The notes under the pieces are model-generated. The model did no database searches. It was given only the letters and a program-made list of their open reading frames with translations, and had not been told where the DNA came from. Positions 49,189 to 58,577 of a stretch of 64,000 nucleotides of DNA are shown piece by piece. The first letter of the stretch is position 1, and each line of letters opens with the position of its first letter. Source of the stretch: Corallococcus praedator (GTDB lineage Bacteria > Myxococcota > Myxococcia > Myxococcales > Myxococcaceae); NCBI RefSeq assembly GCF_003612125.1, contig NZ_RAWI01000002.1:1-64000 (forward strand). The letters run 5' to 3'. The position numbers and the translations under genes are program-made.

Positions 49189-50139
49189 TCAGCCGAGCAG
49201 GGGCCGGTTGAGCTCCGTGCGCCACGTCTTCGGATCCGGGCCCGACTCCGGGCCCGCGACGTAGACCTCCCAGAGGTCCTGGGCCGGCGTGAGCCCCTGC
49301 TGTTCAATCCACGCACCGAACTCGCCCCAGGCCTGTCCCAGGCCCTCGTAGGGCCCCTGGTAGACGCTGCGCGCGACCTTCATCGCGGGCCAGAGGCCGG
49401 GCTTGACGCGGCCCGCGGCCTTGACCGGCGTGGTGACGGGGACGCCAATCTCGAAGTCGAAGGTGTCGGGGGTGATGCGCAGGTGGTGGGTGAACCACGG
49501 CCCCGTGGGCTTGAGGCCCTGCGCGGCCACGGTGGCCATCAACTCGGAGATGCCCGGACCCATGACCTGCTGGATTTCGGCGCGGGGAATGGTGACGTGG
49601 ATGACCGCGATGGGCTGGTCCTCCGTCTGTGTGATTTGTGGTGTGGCAATCCCTGACAGCGGGGATGCCAGCAATTGCTCGAGCATGTCGTAGCCCGAGG
49701 CCACCCCTTGCTCCATGGGGGAGCGCAGCACCTCGTCGCGGGCGTCCTTGGACTCGAACCGCATCGTGCTCGTGAGCGTCGTCTTCCCGCCCTCCTCGGT
49801 GAGGAGCAACGTGTTCAGCGCTTCGCCCGTGTACCAGGCGTCGTCGAACCGCTCGGTGTTCACCAGCCGCTCGGGCGCCACGATTTCGCGGAAGACCCCG
49901 CGGACGCCCATGTCCTTCCGGTCGGGTCCCCGCCACACGTAGCGATAGGCGCCGCCCACCCGCAGGTCGATGTCGCAGACCGCCAGCGACCAGCCCCGGT
50001 GCACCCCCAGCCAGCGCTTGAGCAGCTCCGGCTTCGTGTGCGCGTCGAACACGAGCCGGCGGGGCGCGTTGAAGACCCGCGTCATCGTGAGTTCGAGATC
50101 GCTGGGGGTGGAGACCTTCAGGTTTCCGGTGTTCTTCAT
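49189..50139 (-). CDS. SRPBCC (AHSA1-like) domain fused to GyrI-like ligand-binding domain
   Basis: A 316-residue two-domain protein. Residues ~10-155 are an AHSA1/SRPBCC lipid-binding-type fold (LTMTRVFNAPRRLVFDAHTKPELLKRWLG ... YRYVWRGPDRKDMG). Residues ~165-316 resemble a GyrI/SOUL-type small-molecule binding domain (QPIAVIHVTIPRAEIQQVMGPGISELMATV ... VARSVYQGPYEGLGQAWGEFGAWIEQQG). The partner gene encodes an ArsR regulator and overlaps by 4 bp, a frequent pair in bacteria. A ligand sensor or binder role is inferred. Confidence 0.87.
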   Translation of the reverse strand: MKNTGNLKVSTPSDLELTMTRVFNAPRRLVFDAHTKPELLKRWLGVHRGWSLAVCDIDLRVGGAYRYVWRGPDRKDMGVRGVFREIVAPERLVNTERFDDAWYTGEALNTLLLTEEGGKTTLTSTMRFESKDARDEVLRSPMEQGVASGYDMLEQLLASPLSGIATPQITQTEDQPIAVIHVTIPRAEIQQVMGPGISELMATVAAQGLKPTGPWFTHHLRITPDTFDFEIGVPVTTPVKAAGRVKPGLWPAMKVARSVYQGPYEGLGQAWGEFGAWIEQQGLTPAQDLWEVYVAGPESGPDPKTWRTELNRPLLG

Positions 50140-50528
50140 GGGTGCTTCCTCCTCTTGCGCGGAGTGGGGCGCCGCGCTTCCTGTTCCTTCAAGTCCTCGA
50201 GCACGGCGTCCAGCGCCTGGAAGTTCTCCTCCCAGAACTGGCGGTAGTGCTCCAACCACCGGGTGGCCTCCGCGAGCGGCGCGGCCTCAAGCCGGCGGGG
50301 CCGCCGCTGCGCGTCCCGGCCGCGCGAAATCAGCCCGGCGCGCTCCAGCACCTTGAGGTGCTTGGAGATGGCGGGCTGGCTCATGGCGAACGGCTCGGCG
50401 AGCTCGCTCACCGACGCCTCGCCCGACGCCAGCCGCGCCAGGATGGCCCGGCGCGTCGGGTCCGCGAGCGCGGCGAAGGTGGCGTCCAGGTGACCAGGAG
50501 AGGGGCTTCCATAACCGGTGAGTTCCAT
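50136..50528 (-). CDS. ArsR-family transcriptional regulator
   Basis: A 130-residue winged-helix repressor: FAALADPTRRAILARLASGEASVSELAE and AMSQPAISKHLKVLERAGLISRGRD are the classical HTH core. It lacks the metal-binding cysteines of ArsR/SmtB and belongs to the metal-independent group that travels with SRPBCC proteins. A lysine/arginine tail ends the protein. The start lies beside a short operator-like dyad at 50530-50548. Confidence 0.92.
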   Translation of the reverse strand: MELTGYGSPSPGHLDATFAALADPTRRAILARLASGEASVSELAEPFAMSQPAISKHLKVLERAGLISRGRDAQRRPRRLEAAPLAEATRWLEHYRQFWEENFQALDAVLEDLKEQEARRPTPRKRRKHP

Positions 50529-50529
50529 G

Positions 50530-50548
50530 ACCTATTGGTTATATAGGG
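50530..50548 (-). promoter_or_regulatory. Promoter/operator over the ArsR start
   Basis: An AT-rich island: ACCTATTGGT (50530-50539) next to TATATA (50540-50545), and CCTAT/ATAGG arms within it on the minus strand. TATATA is a good -10 for the leftward gene; transcription would begin only a few nt before the ATG at 50528. AACCAATAGGT resembles operators of ArsR-SRPBCC pairs, so the operator would overlap the start site. Confidence 0.5.
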
Positions 50549-50710
50549 CCGCTGCGTCCACGGGTCAAGGCAACGGAGCGCTTCGAGTCATCCGGTCGCC
50601 AACCAGGACGGCGCGGTGGATTTTCGCGTGTTAGAGGTCCGGGGAGGCGGCTGCCGGAGTGTTCCCCCGCGAGGCAGCCGCAGTGTGTGTCATTGCTTCC
50701 AGGAGCCCTT

Positions 50711-53700
50711 GTGTCCTCCACGCCCCCTGCCTTCCGGGTCACCGGAACCGAATACGAACGCCTGCTCGCGAGCCTCCGCCTGAAGAGCCCCTGGGCGCTC
50801 CAAGGTCACGCTCCGGCGGCGGTGCCGGAGGTGCTGGACGGCCTGGGGCAGTCCTCACGGGTCGACCCCGGACCGTGGCGGTCGGTGGTGGAGGTCATCG
50901 TCGCGCAGTGCCGACTGCACGCGGATCGGGTCGCGCTCTCGGACGGGTCCACGGAAACGACCTATGGACGGCTGGAAGAGCGCACCCGTGCGCTGGCCGC
51001 GGACCTTCGAGCGCGGGGCATCGGACGGGGTGACGTGGTCGCGCTCGTGCTGGAGAGGGGCCCTGGCTTCGTCGAGCTCGCGCTCGCCGTCTGGCGGGTG
51101 GGCGCGGCCTATCTCCCGCTGTCGCCGTCGCACCCCCAGGCGTGGCGGGAGGACATCGTCCGCAGGGCCGGTGTGGTGCTGGTGGTCGCCCTGGCGCCGG
51201 ACAGCGCGGTGCCCGGGGTGCCGTTCCTGGCGGCGGGTGCCGAAGCGGTTTCTGTCGCGGCAGCGGAGCAGGACGCGGTGCTTGCTCCGGAGGACCTCGC
51301 GTACATCATCTGCACGTCGGGTTCGACGGGTGAGCCCAAGCTGGTGATGATCGAGCATCGCGGGGTCGCCAACCTCCTGCATGCCCAGCGGGACTTCCTG
51401 GGCGCGCTGGGGCCGGACACGCGGGTGCTCCAGTTCTTCCACCCATCCTTCGACGCGTCGCTGTTCGACCTCCTGCTGGCGCTGTCCAACGGCGGGCGGC
51501 TGGAGACCGTGGAGGCGGCGCAGTTTTCCGGTGAGCCCCTGGCCCAGGTGCTGGTGCGCCGGCGCATCACCCACGCGGTGCTGCCCGCGGCGGTCCTGCG
51601 CACGCTGCAACCGGGCGGCTTCCCCGACCTCCAGGTGGTGATGAGCGTCGGAGACGTGTGCCTCCCGGAGACGGCCCGGCAGTGGGGCGCGCGGCACCGC
51701 TTCGTCAACGGCTATGGCCCCACGGAGGTGACGGTGGCCAGCACGCTCCAGGCGGTGGGCGCCGTGGACGGCGAGCGCGTGCCCATTGGCCGTCCCATCT
51801 CCAACTACCACGTGGTTCTCCTGGACGAGCATCTGCGCCCCGTCCCGGAAGGAGCGCCGGGCGAGCTGTGCCTCGGTGGAGAAGGAGTCGGGCGCGGCTA
51901 CCTGGGGCGGCCCGCGCTCACCGCGGAGCGGTTCATCCCGGATCCATTCAGCGGCCAGCCGGGAAGCCGGCTGTATCGCAGTGGAGACCTGGGCCGGCGG
52001 CTGCCAGACGGCACGCTGGAGTTCCTGGGCCGGCGCGACGACCAGGTGAAGATCCGGGGCGCGCGCATTGAGCTGGGGCAGGTGGAGACAGCCCTGGCCG
52101 CGCTGCCGGACGTGCGGGACGCGGTGGCCCTCGTGGACGGCACGGGGGAGCGTCTGCTGGGCTACGTGATGCCGGTCGCCGGAGCGGTGCTGTCGGGCGA
52201 CGCGGTGAGCGCGGAGCTGCGGCGCCGGCTTCCCGGCTACCTGGTGCCGGATGCGGTGGTCGTCGTGGACGCGTGGCCGCTGAACACGAACGGCAAGGTC
52301 GACCGCGCCCGGCTGCCCCGGCCCCAACGGACGGAGCGGGCCGGCTACCAGCCGCCGGAATCGCCCGGCGAAGAGGCCCTGGCGGCCATCGCGGCGGGGC
52401 TGCTCGGGATGGAGCGGGTGGGGCGGCATGACAACCTGTTCGAACTGGGAGGGCATTCGCTGTTCGCCACCCAGCTCGTCGCGCGGGTGCGCCGCGTGCT
52501 GGGCGCGCAGTTGGAGTTGAGCGCGGTGCTCCAGTCGCCCACGGTGGCCCAGCTCGCGGCCGGGTTGAAGGAAGGGCAGGGTGGGGTGGAGCAGGGCCCG
52601 CGCGCGGGCGCGGCGGGGACGGCCCTCATGCCTTCGTATGGTCAGGAGCGGGTGTGGTTGATGCACAAGCTCAACCCGGATGCGCGGGCCTACCACTCGC
52701 AGTCGGTGTTCCGGCTGGTGGGGGCCCTGGATGTCAACGCGCTGCACGCGTGCCTCACCGACATCGTCCGGCGCCATGACGTGATGCGCACCCGCTTCCC
52801 TGAAGTGGATGGGGAGCTGCGGTGCGAACTGGAAGCGCCCTGGGAGGTGGAAGTCCCGCTCCAGGACTTCAGCGACGTGGACGAAGCGCTGCTGGGGGCC
52901 CGGGTGGGCGAGGCCGTTCGCGACGCGGTGCAGGCGCCCTTCGCGCTGGCCGAAGGCAGGCCCTTCCGTTGGCGGTTGCTGCGACTGGGCGCGGAGGAGC
53001 ACGTCTTCGTGCACGTCGAACATCACATCGTCCACGACGGCTGGTCTTTCAACGTCTTCGTGCGCGAGCTGATCAACGGCTACGCCGAATCCGTGCGCCA
53101 CGGACAGGTGCGACGCCCGGCGCTGGCCGTGCAGTACAACGACTACGCGCGCTGGCAGCGGGAGTGGGTGGGCACCGAAGCCGCCCAGGCGCAGCGCCGC
53201 TTCTGGCGTCAGGAGTTGGAAGGCGCGGAGACCCGGCTCCAGCTCCCCCGCCGCGCTTCGCCCGGGGGAAGACGGTTCCGGGGTGTGGCGCCCCGGATGG
53301 AGCTGGACGGAGACCTCGCGCGCCGCCTGCAGGCCCTGGCCGACAGGAACAACACGTCCCTCTTCACCACGCTCCTCGCGGCGTACTTCGTCCTCCTGCA
53401 CCGGTACACCGGCTCCCAGGACCTGCTCGTCGGCTCCTCGGTGGCCAACCGGCGCTGGCAGGACACGGAGGGGCTGCTGGGCATGCTCATCAACACGGTC
53501 GTGCTGCGCGGCCGGTTGCATGGGCACCCCTCGTTCGAGGAGTTCCTGGCGCGGATGCGGCGCACCACCCTGGACGTCTACGACCACCAGGAGCTGCCCT
53601 ACGAGCAGATCTTCGCGGAGTCGCCCGCGCGCCATCAGGGTGGGTTCAACCCGTTGATGCAGACGATGTTCAACTTCCACGATTCGTCGGTGGGCACGCT

Positions 53701-55843
53701 CGACGCGTCACCGCTCGACGTCACCTACGTGGAGGGGCTGGGCAACGGCTCCTCCAAGTTCGAGCTGGCCGTCGTCGCCGTACCCCTCTACTCCGAGCCC
53801 GGGCACATCCGCCGACTGGCCGGGGATCTGGTGAGCATTCCCCGCTCCGACACCCCCGTGCGCTCCAGTCCTCGCGCTTCCCTGAGCGGCATCCTGCTGT
53901 CGTGGGAGTTCGACTCCGACCTCTTCGAGGGCTTCTTCATCACCGGCATGCTGTCCGCGTACCAGCAACTGCTGCGCTCCATCACCGCCGCGCCAGACAC
54001 CCGCGTGTCGCGGCTGGCATTGATGACCGAAGCCGAGCAGCGGGCGCTCGTCAGCGTGGGCCCCAGGCAGGAAGCTCCCGCGCATTGGGTCCCCGACCTG
54101 CTGGCCCGCTGGACGCGGCTCGCGCCCGAAGCTCCGGCCGTGACGTCTGGCACGTCCGTGTTGACGTACGGCGAGCTGACGCGTCAGGCGGAGCACCTGG
54201 CGCACCATCTGCGAGGCCTGGGCGTCGGGCGTGAGTCGTTGGTGGCGGTGTGCATCCCGCGCTCGGCGGAGCTGGTCGTGGCCCAGTTGGGCATCCTCAA
54301 GGCAGGGGCAGCGTTCCTGTCGCTGGATCCAGGCGCCCCTCCGGCCTACCTGGAGCCGCTCGTGCAGGACGCCGGGGCCCGAGCCCTGGTGACGACGGCG
54401 GCGCTGGCGGGCCGTCTCAGCGGCCTTCCCGTCATTGTGTTGGACGACCTTCCGCCGGTGTCCGGGCCGCCGCTGCCTTCGGGAAGCCCGTCGGACCTCG
54501 CGTACGTGCTCTACACGTCCGGGTCGACCGGCAAGCCCAAGGGCGTCCAGATCGAGCACCGCTCGGTCGCGTCACTCCTGCACCGGACGGCCCTGGCCGA
54601 GGACCTGGGGCCGGGCAAGACGATGATGGCGATGGCGTCGGTGTCCTTCGATGTGTCGGTGCTGGAGGTCTGGGCGGCGTTGCTCAACGGTGCCGCGGTC
54701 CACTTCCTGCCGCCGGGCTGGGACGTGCCGGGATTGGCCCGGTGCCTCATCGACCAGCGCATCACCCATGCGGTGATTCCCCCTGTCGTGCTGCCCCGGT
54801 TGGTGGCCGAGGCTCCGGAGGCCTTCGCGGGCCTGGACCGGGTGGTGGTGGGCGGGGATGTCTTCCCCGTGGAGGCGTTCCATGCGCTCAAGCGCGAGGG
54901 CTTCACGAAGGTGACGAACGCCTACGGCCCCACGGAGATCACCATCATGGCCAGCGCGTTCAAGCTCGACGACTGGCAGGACACCGAGGCCACGAACGCG
55001 CCCATTGGTCGGGCGCTGTTCAATGCGCACCTCGTGGTGCTCGACGAACGCGGGCAGGTGGCTCCGCCCGGGGCGGTCGGGGAGATCTGCATCGGGGGAG
55101 ACGGGGTCGCGCGAGGCTACCGCCACAGGCCGGGGCTCACCGCCGAGCGGTTCGTGCCGGATCCGTTCGCGGCGCATCCTGGCGGTCGGCTCTACCGCAG
55201 TGGGGACCTGGGCCGGTGGCTTCCCGGGGGCGTCATCGAGTTCCTGGGCCGCCGCGATGAGCAGGTGAAGGTCCGGGGCTTCCGGGTGGAGCTGGCGGAG
55301 GTGCGCGCCGCCCTGGCCGCGCATCCGGGCGTGGTGGATACCCTCGCGGTCGTCGACTCGCGCGGGGAGGAGCCCCGGCTCGTGGGCTACGTGGTGGCGG
55401 AGGCGGGGACTCCGGTGTCGGCGCAGGCCGTGCGCGAGGACCTGGCGCGCCGGCTGCCGGGGCATCTCGTGCCGTCGGAGGTGGTGGTCCTGGAGGCGTG
55501 GCCGTTGACCCCGCACGGCAAGGTGGACCGGGCCCGGCTGCCCGCGACCCAGCGGAGTCCGGACGCGCCGTTCACCGCGCCGAGGACCGAGTCCGAGGTC
55601 CGCATCGCGGCGGTGGTCGCGGACCTGCTGGGCGTGGCCCGGGTGGACGTCCACGAGAGCCTGCTCGCGCTGGGCATGCACTCGTTGCAGGCGATGCGGC
55701 TGGCCTCGCGGCTGGGAAGGATGGTGGGCCGCGAGGTCGGGCTCGCGACGATCCTCATGGGGCCCACCGTCGCGCAACTGGCCGCCGCGCTGCCCGCGTC
55801 GCCGGTCGCCGCCACCACCATCAAGCGGTTGCCGCGCGCATGA
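50711..55843 (+). CDS. Nonribosomal peptide synthetase, A-T-C-A-T
   Basis: A 1710-residue NRPS with two modules and no starter condensation domain. Landmarks: A1 (core TSGSTGEPK near residue 202), T1 (LGGHSL near 580), C1 with intact HHIVHDG near 771, A2 (TSGSTGKPK near 1269), T2 (LGMHSL near 1654). Hand-aligned specificity residues are D-A-F-V-M-V-G-V-A-K for A1 and D-V-L-V-V-G-A-I-M-K for A2; I know no amino acid for either. A1 has KLV in place of the usual KGV after the P-loop. The GTG start has AGGAG 5 nt upstream. It would join two amino acids; the next protein overlaps by ATGA. Confidence 0.95.
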   Translation: MSSTPPAFRVTGTEYERLLASLRLKSPWALQGHAPAAVPEVLDGLGQSSRVDPGPWRSVVEVIVAQCRLHADRVALSDGSTETTYGRLEERTRALAADLRARGIGRGDVVALVLERGPGFVELALAVWRVGAAYLPLSPSHPQAWREDIVRRAGVVLVVALAPDSAVPGVPFLAAGAEAVSVAAAEQDAVLAPEDLAYIICTSGSTGEPKLVMIEHRGVANLLHAQRDFLGALGPDTRVLQFFHPSFDASLFDLLLALSNGGRLETVEAAQFSGEPLAQVLVRRRITHAVLPAAVLRTLQPGGFPDLQVVMSVGDVCLPETARQWGARHRFVNGYGPTEVTVASTLQAVGAVDGERVPIGRPISNYHVVLLDEHLRPVPEGAPGELCLGGEGVGRGYLGRPALTAERFIPDPFSGQPGSRLYRSGDLGRRLPDGTLEFLGRRDDQVKIRGARIELGQVETALAALPDVRDAVALVDGTGERLLGYVMPVAGAVLSGDAVSAELRRRLPGYLVPDAVVVVDAWPLNTNGKVDRARLPRPQRTERAGYQPPESPGEEALAAIAAGLLGMERVGRHDNLFELGGHSLFATQLVARVRRVLGAQLELSAVLQSPTVAQLAAGLKEGQGGVEQGPRAGAAGTALMPSYGQERVWLMHKLNPDARAYHSQSVFRLVGALDVNALHACLTDIVRRHDVMRTRFPEVDGELRCELEAPWEVEVPLQDFSDVDEALLGARVGEAVRDAVQAPFALAEGRPFRWRLLRLGAEEHVFVHVEHHIVHDGWSFNVFVRELINGYAESVRHGQVRRPALAVQYNDYARWQREWVGTEAAQAQRRFWRQELEGAETRLQLPRRASPGGRRFRGVAPRMELDGDLARRLQALADRNNTSLFTTLLAAYFVLLHRYTGSQDLLVGSSVANRRWQDTEGLLGMLINTVVLRGRLHGHPSFEEFLARMRRTTLDVYDHQELPYEQIFAESPARHQGGFNPLMQTMFNFHDSSVGTLDASPLDVTYVEGLGNGSSKFELAVVAVPLYSEPGHIRRLAGDLVSIPRSDTPVRSSPRASLSGILLSWEFDSDLFEGFFITGMLSAYQQLLRSITAAPDTRVSRLALMTEAEQRALVSVGPRQEAPAHWVPDLLARWTRLAPEAPAVTSGTSVLTYGELTRQAEHLAHHLRGLGVGRESLVAVCIPRSAELVVAQLGILKAGAAFLSLDPGAPPAYLEPLVQDAGARALVTTAALAGRLSGLPVIVLDDLPPVSGPPLPSGSPSDLAYVLYTSGSTGKPKGVQIEHRSVASLLHRTALAEDLGPGKTMMAMASVSFDVSVLEVWAALLNGAAVHFLPPGWDVPGLARCLIDQRITHAVIPPVVLPRLVAEAPEAFAGLDRVVVGGDVFPVEAFHALKREGFTKVTNAYGPTEITIMASAFKLDDWQDTEATNAPIGRALFNAHLVVLDERGQVAPPGAVGEICIGGDGVARGYRHRPGLTAERFVPDPFAAHPGGRLYRSGDLGRWLPGGVIEFLGRRDEQVKVRGFRVELAEVRAALAAHPGVVDTLAVVDSRGEEPRLVGYVVAEAGTPVSAQAVREDLARRLPGHLVPSEVVVLEAWPLTPHGKVDRARLPATQRSPDAPFTAPRTESEVRIAAVVADLLGVARVDVHESLLALGMHSLQAMRLASRLGRMVGREVGLATILMGPTVAQLAAALPASPVAATTIKRLPRA

Positions 55844-57354
55844 CGACCGTGTTCCCCATGTCGTTCGCCCAGCAGCGGCTGTGCTTCCTGCACCGGATGG
55901 ATCCCTCCGGTGCCGCTCACGTCACGGTGCGCTGCCACCGCGTGACGGGACCGCTGGACCTTCGCGCCCTGCGGGAGGCCCTGGACGTGCTGGTCGCCCG
56001 GCACGAACCGCTGCGGACCGTCTTCCCACTGGGAACACACCAGCGCGTGTCTCCGGACGGGCGCGGGCACGTGGACGTCGTGGACGCGACGACGGAGGAA
56101 GAGGCCCTGCGACACGCGCAAGCGGAGGTGGCCCGTCCGTTCGACCTGGAGCACGGGCCGCTGCTGCGGCTCACCGTGGTTCGGCTGGAGCCCCGGGTGC
56201 ACTTTCTCGTCTTCGCGGTGCACCTGCTGGTGGCGGATGGCTGGTCGTTGCAGGTCTTCTCCGAGGACCTGGCCCTCGCCTACCGGGCGGCGGTCCTGGG
56301 CGAACCCACCGGCCTGTCCGAGCTGCCCGTGCAGTACGCGGACTGGGCCGCGTGGCAGCGGGAGCAGCTCACCGCCGCACGGCGCGAGTCGCTGTCGCAC
56401 GGGTGGCGCGAGCGGCTGTCGGGGGTTCCCCTCTTCCTGGACCTCGTCCCCCCACGTCCCGTGCTGGGGCAGGGACGTCGCGCGCACCGGGTCCTGCCCG
56501 CTGCGGTCGTCGACTCCGTGCGAGCCCTCGCGAGCGCCGAGCGTCAGACGGTGTTCACGGTGCTGGCCGCCGCGTGCGGCATCGTGCTCGGGCACCACGC
56601 AGGCCGTGAGCAGGTGTTGCTGGGGCTGGCCGTGGCCAACCGGGACCTGCCAGAGGTGGAGCGCGTGCTCGGGTTCTTCGTCAACACCGTCGTGCTCAAG
56701 GTGGACCTGCGCGGCGACCCCGACTTCCGCGAGCTGCTCGGCCGGGTGGCCGGGGCCACGGCGGACGCGTACGCGCACAAGGACCTGCCCTTCGAACAGC
56801 TCGTCGCGGACCTCGCTCCACCGCGAGACCCCACGCGGTCTCCCGTGGTCCAGGTGAACTTCGCCTACCACCCGGCGGGCACGGCGGGAGCACTGGCCCT
56901 GCACGGCTGCGAGGTGACAGAGCCCCTGCTGGACCTCCCCACCGCGAAGTTCGAGCTCACCCTCCGGGTCGAGGAACGCTCCGACGGTCTGTGCACCGTG
57001 TGGGCCGAATTCGATGAGAGTCTTTTCGACCTCGCGTTCATCGAAGGACTGCTGGCGGCCTACGAAGACATCCTACGGACCGCGGCCCCCGGTGCCCGGA
57101 TGCCGCGGCTGCGCCCCGTTCGGACCGCGACGGAAGAACACCTTGCCCGCATCTTCGCCGACGTGTTGAAGGTCGCATCGGTCCACGCGCACGATGACTT
57201 CTTCCAGCTCGGCGGCCATTCCCTGCAGCTTGTCGAAATCGCGGCCCGGGTCCGGACCGAAATGGGTCAGGACCTCGGGTTGCGTGAGCTGTACCAGCAT
57301 CCCACCGTGGCGGGCGCCGCTGCCCGGCTCGCGCGCACAGGAGCATCCCGATGA
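55840..57354 (+). CDS. NRPS condensation-thiolation didomain protein with degenerate condensation motif
   Basis: A 504-residue protein: one condensation-fold domain (residues 1-~420) and one carrier domain (~430-504, LGGHSLQLVEI). The condensation motif HHxxxDG reads HLLVADG at residues 128-134, so the second, catalytic His is Leu. Other condensation motifs (SFAQQRLCFLHRMD, GFFVNTVVLK) look normal. There is no adenylation domain, so the carrier must be loaded by another enzyme or by transfer. ATGA overlaps link it to the NRPS before it and the P450 after it. It may be inactive in condensation and serve as a docking platform. Confidence 0.9.
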   Translation: MTTVFPMSFAQQRLCFLHRMDPSGAAHVTVRCHRVTGPLDLRALREALDVLVARHEPLRTVFPLGTHQRVSPDGRGHVDVVDATTEEEALRHAQAEVARPFDLEHGPLLRLTVVRLEPRVHFLVFAVHLLVADGWSLQVFSEDLALAYRAAVLGEPTGLSELPVQYADWAAWQREQLTAARRESLSHGWRERLSGVPLFLDLVPPRPVLGQGRRAHRVLPAAVVDSVRALASAERQTVFTVLAAACGIVLGHHAGREQVLLGLAVANRDLPEVERVLGFFVNTVVLKVDLRGDPDFRELLGRVAGATADAYAHKDLPFEQLVADLAPPRDPTRSPVVQVNFAYHPAGTAGALALHGCEVTEPLLDLPTAKFELTLRVEERSDGLCTVWAEFDESLFDLAFIEGLLAAYEDILRTAAPGARMPRLRPVRTATEEHLARIFADVLKVASVHAHDDFFQLGGHSLQLVEIAARVRTEMGQDLGLRELYQHPTVAGAAARLARTGASR

Positions 57355-58577
57355 GCGATTCCTATCCATTGCCCAAGGACTGGCAGCATCCGTTGGATCC
57401 TCCTCCCGACTACAAGCGGTTGAGGCAGGAGGCCCCGGTGTGTCCTGTCCGGATGTGGGACGGCAAGACGCCGTGGCTGGTCAGTCGCTACCAGGACGTG
57501 CTCGCGGTCCTGAGCGATCCCCGGCTGGTCCTGGACTCCACGCTGCCGGGGTTCCCGCACATCTCGCCCTCGTCGTCGGCCCGGCAGGGGCGGCCCCTGC
57601 CTTTCTTCCTGCGGCCGGATGCGGAGTACCGGGTGCAGCGGGCCATGCTCGTGCAGGAGTTCCTGCCCCGGCGGATGGAGCTGTTGCGGCCGAGCATCCA
57701 GCGCACCGTGGACGCGGCGCTCGACGCGATGCTGGCCGGCCCGCGTCCGGTGGACCTGATGGGCGCCTTCGCGCTGCCCGTCGCCCTGCAAGTCATCTGC
57801 GACCTGCTCGGAGTGCCCCATGCCGGCGCCGAGCGCCTGCACGTCCTCAGTCGGACGATCGGCTCCCGCGCCTCGTCGCGCGAGGAGGCGACGCAGGCCC
57901 TGGTCGCCCTGGATGACTTCTTCCTGGAACTGGTGGAGGCGAACCTGCGCGAGCCCACCGACACGCTCATCGGTCGCGTCGTGGCCGAGCAGGTGGCGAC
58001 GGGAAGGCTGAGCGCCCCGGACGCGGCCTCCATGTTCCATTCGCTGTTCTACGCAGGGCACGGGCCGCCCGCGTACATGTTCGGCCTGGGGACGCTGGCG
58101 CTGCTGCTCGACCCCGGCCAACTGGAGAAGTTCCGTGAGATGGAGGACCCCGCGGCCATCACGGCGGCGGTCCAGGAACTCCTGCGCTTCATCAACGTCT
58201 CCCACCTGGCCCGGCAACGCGTCGCCACGGTGGACGTCACCATTGGCGGCCAGCTCATCCGCGCCGGTGAAGGCATCCTGGCCCAGCCGGATTCGGCCAA
58301 CCGCGACGAGACGGTCTTCAGCGATCCAGACCGCCTGGACCTCCACCGCGAAGTGCACCGCCACTTCGCCTTCGGCCATGGCATCCACCTGTGCACGGGG
58401 CGGGCGCTGTCCCTCATCGAGTTCGAGGTGGTGTTCAAGACGCTGTTCCAGCGCATCCCCACGCTGCGGCTGGCCGTGCCGCCGGAGGAGGTCCGTTTCA
58501 AGAAGGATGAGAACCTGCTCGGCGTGCACGAACTGCCGGTCACCTGGGAGCCCGCTTCCCTATACTCACCCCGATGA
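57351..58577 (+). CDS. Cytochrome P450
   Basis: A 408-residue soluble P450. The heme loop is FAFGHGIHLCTGRALS with the thiolate ligand Cys348, and the K-helix has E276-LLR279. The I-helix, usually (A/G)Gx(D/E)T, reads AGHGPP (235-240), so the acid-alcohol proton relay is absent. It probably oxidises an amino acid or peptide held on a carrier domain of the neighbouring NRPS. Four-bp overlaps on both sides place it firmly in the operon. A ferredoxin partner is not encoded in the window. Confidence 0.93.
   Translation: MSDSYPLPKDWQHPLDPPPDYKRLRQEAPVCPVRMWDGKTPWLVSRYQDVLAVLSDPRLVLDSTLPGFPHISPSSSARQGRPLPFFLRPDAEYRVQRAMLVQEFLPRRMELLRPSIQRTVDAALDAMLAGPRPVDLMGAFALPVALQVICDLLGVPHAGAERLHVLSRTIGSRASSREEATQALVALDDFFLELVEANLREPTDTLIGRVVAEQVATGRLSAPDAASMFHSLFYAGHGPPAYMFGLGTLALLLDPGQLEKFREMEDPAAITAAVQELLRFINVSHLARQRVATVDVTIGGQLIRAGEGILAQPDSANRDETVFSDPDRLDLHREVHRHFAFGHGIHLCTGRALSLIEFEVVFKTLFQRIPTLRLAVPPEEVRFKKDENLLGVHELPVTWEPASLYSPR

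Noticed and set aside
50855-53680. A 941-codon open frame opposite the NRPS gene
   Set aside because: Rich in H, Q, R, and G as expected from the antisense of NRPS codons; no domain or start signal.
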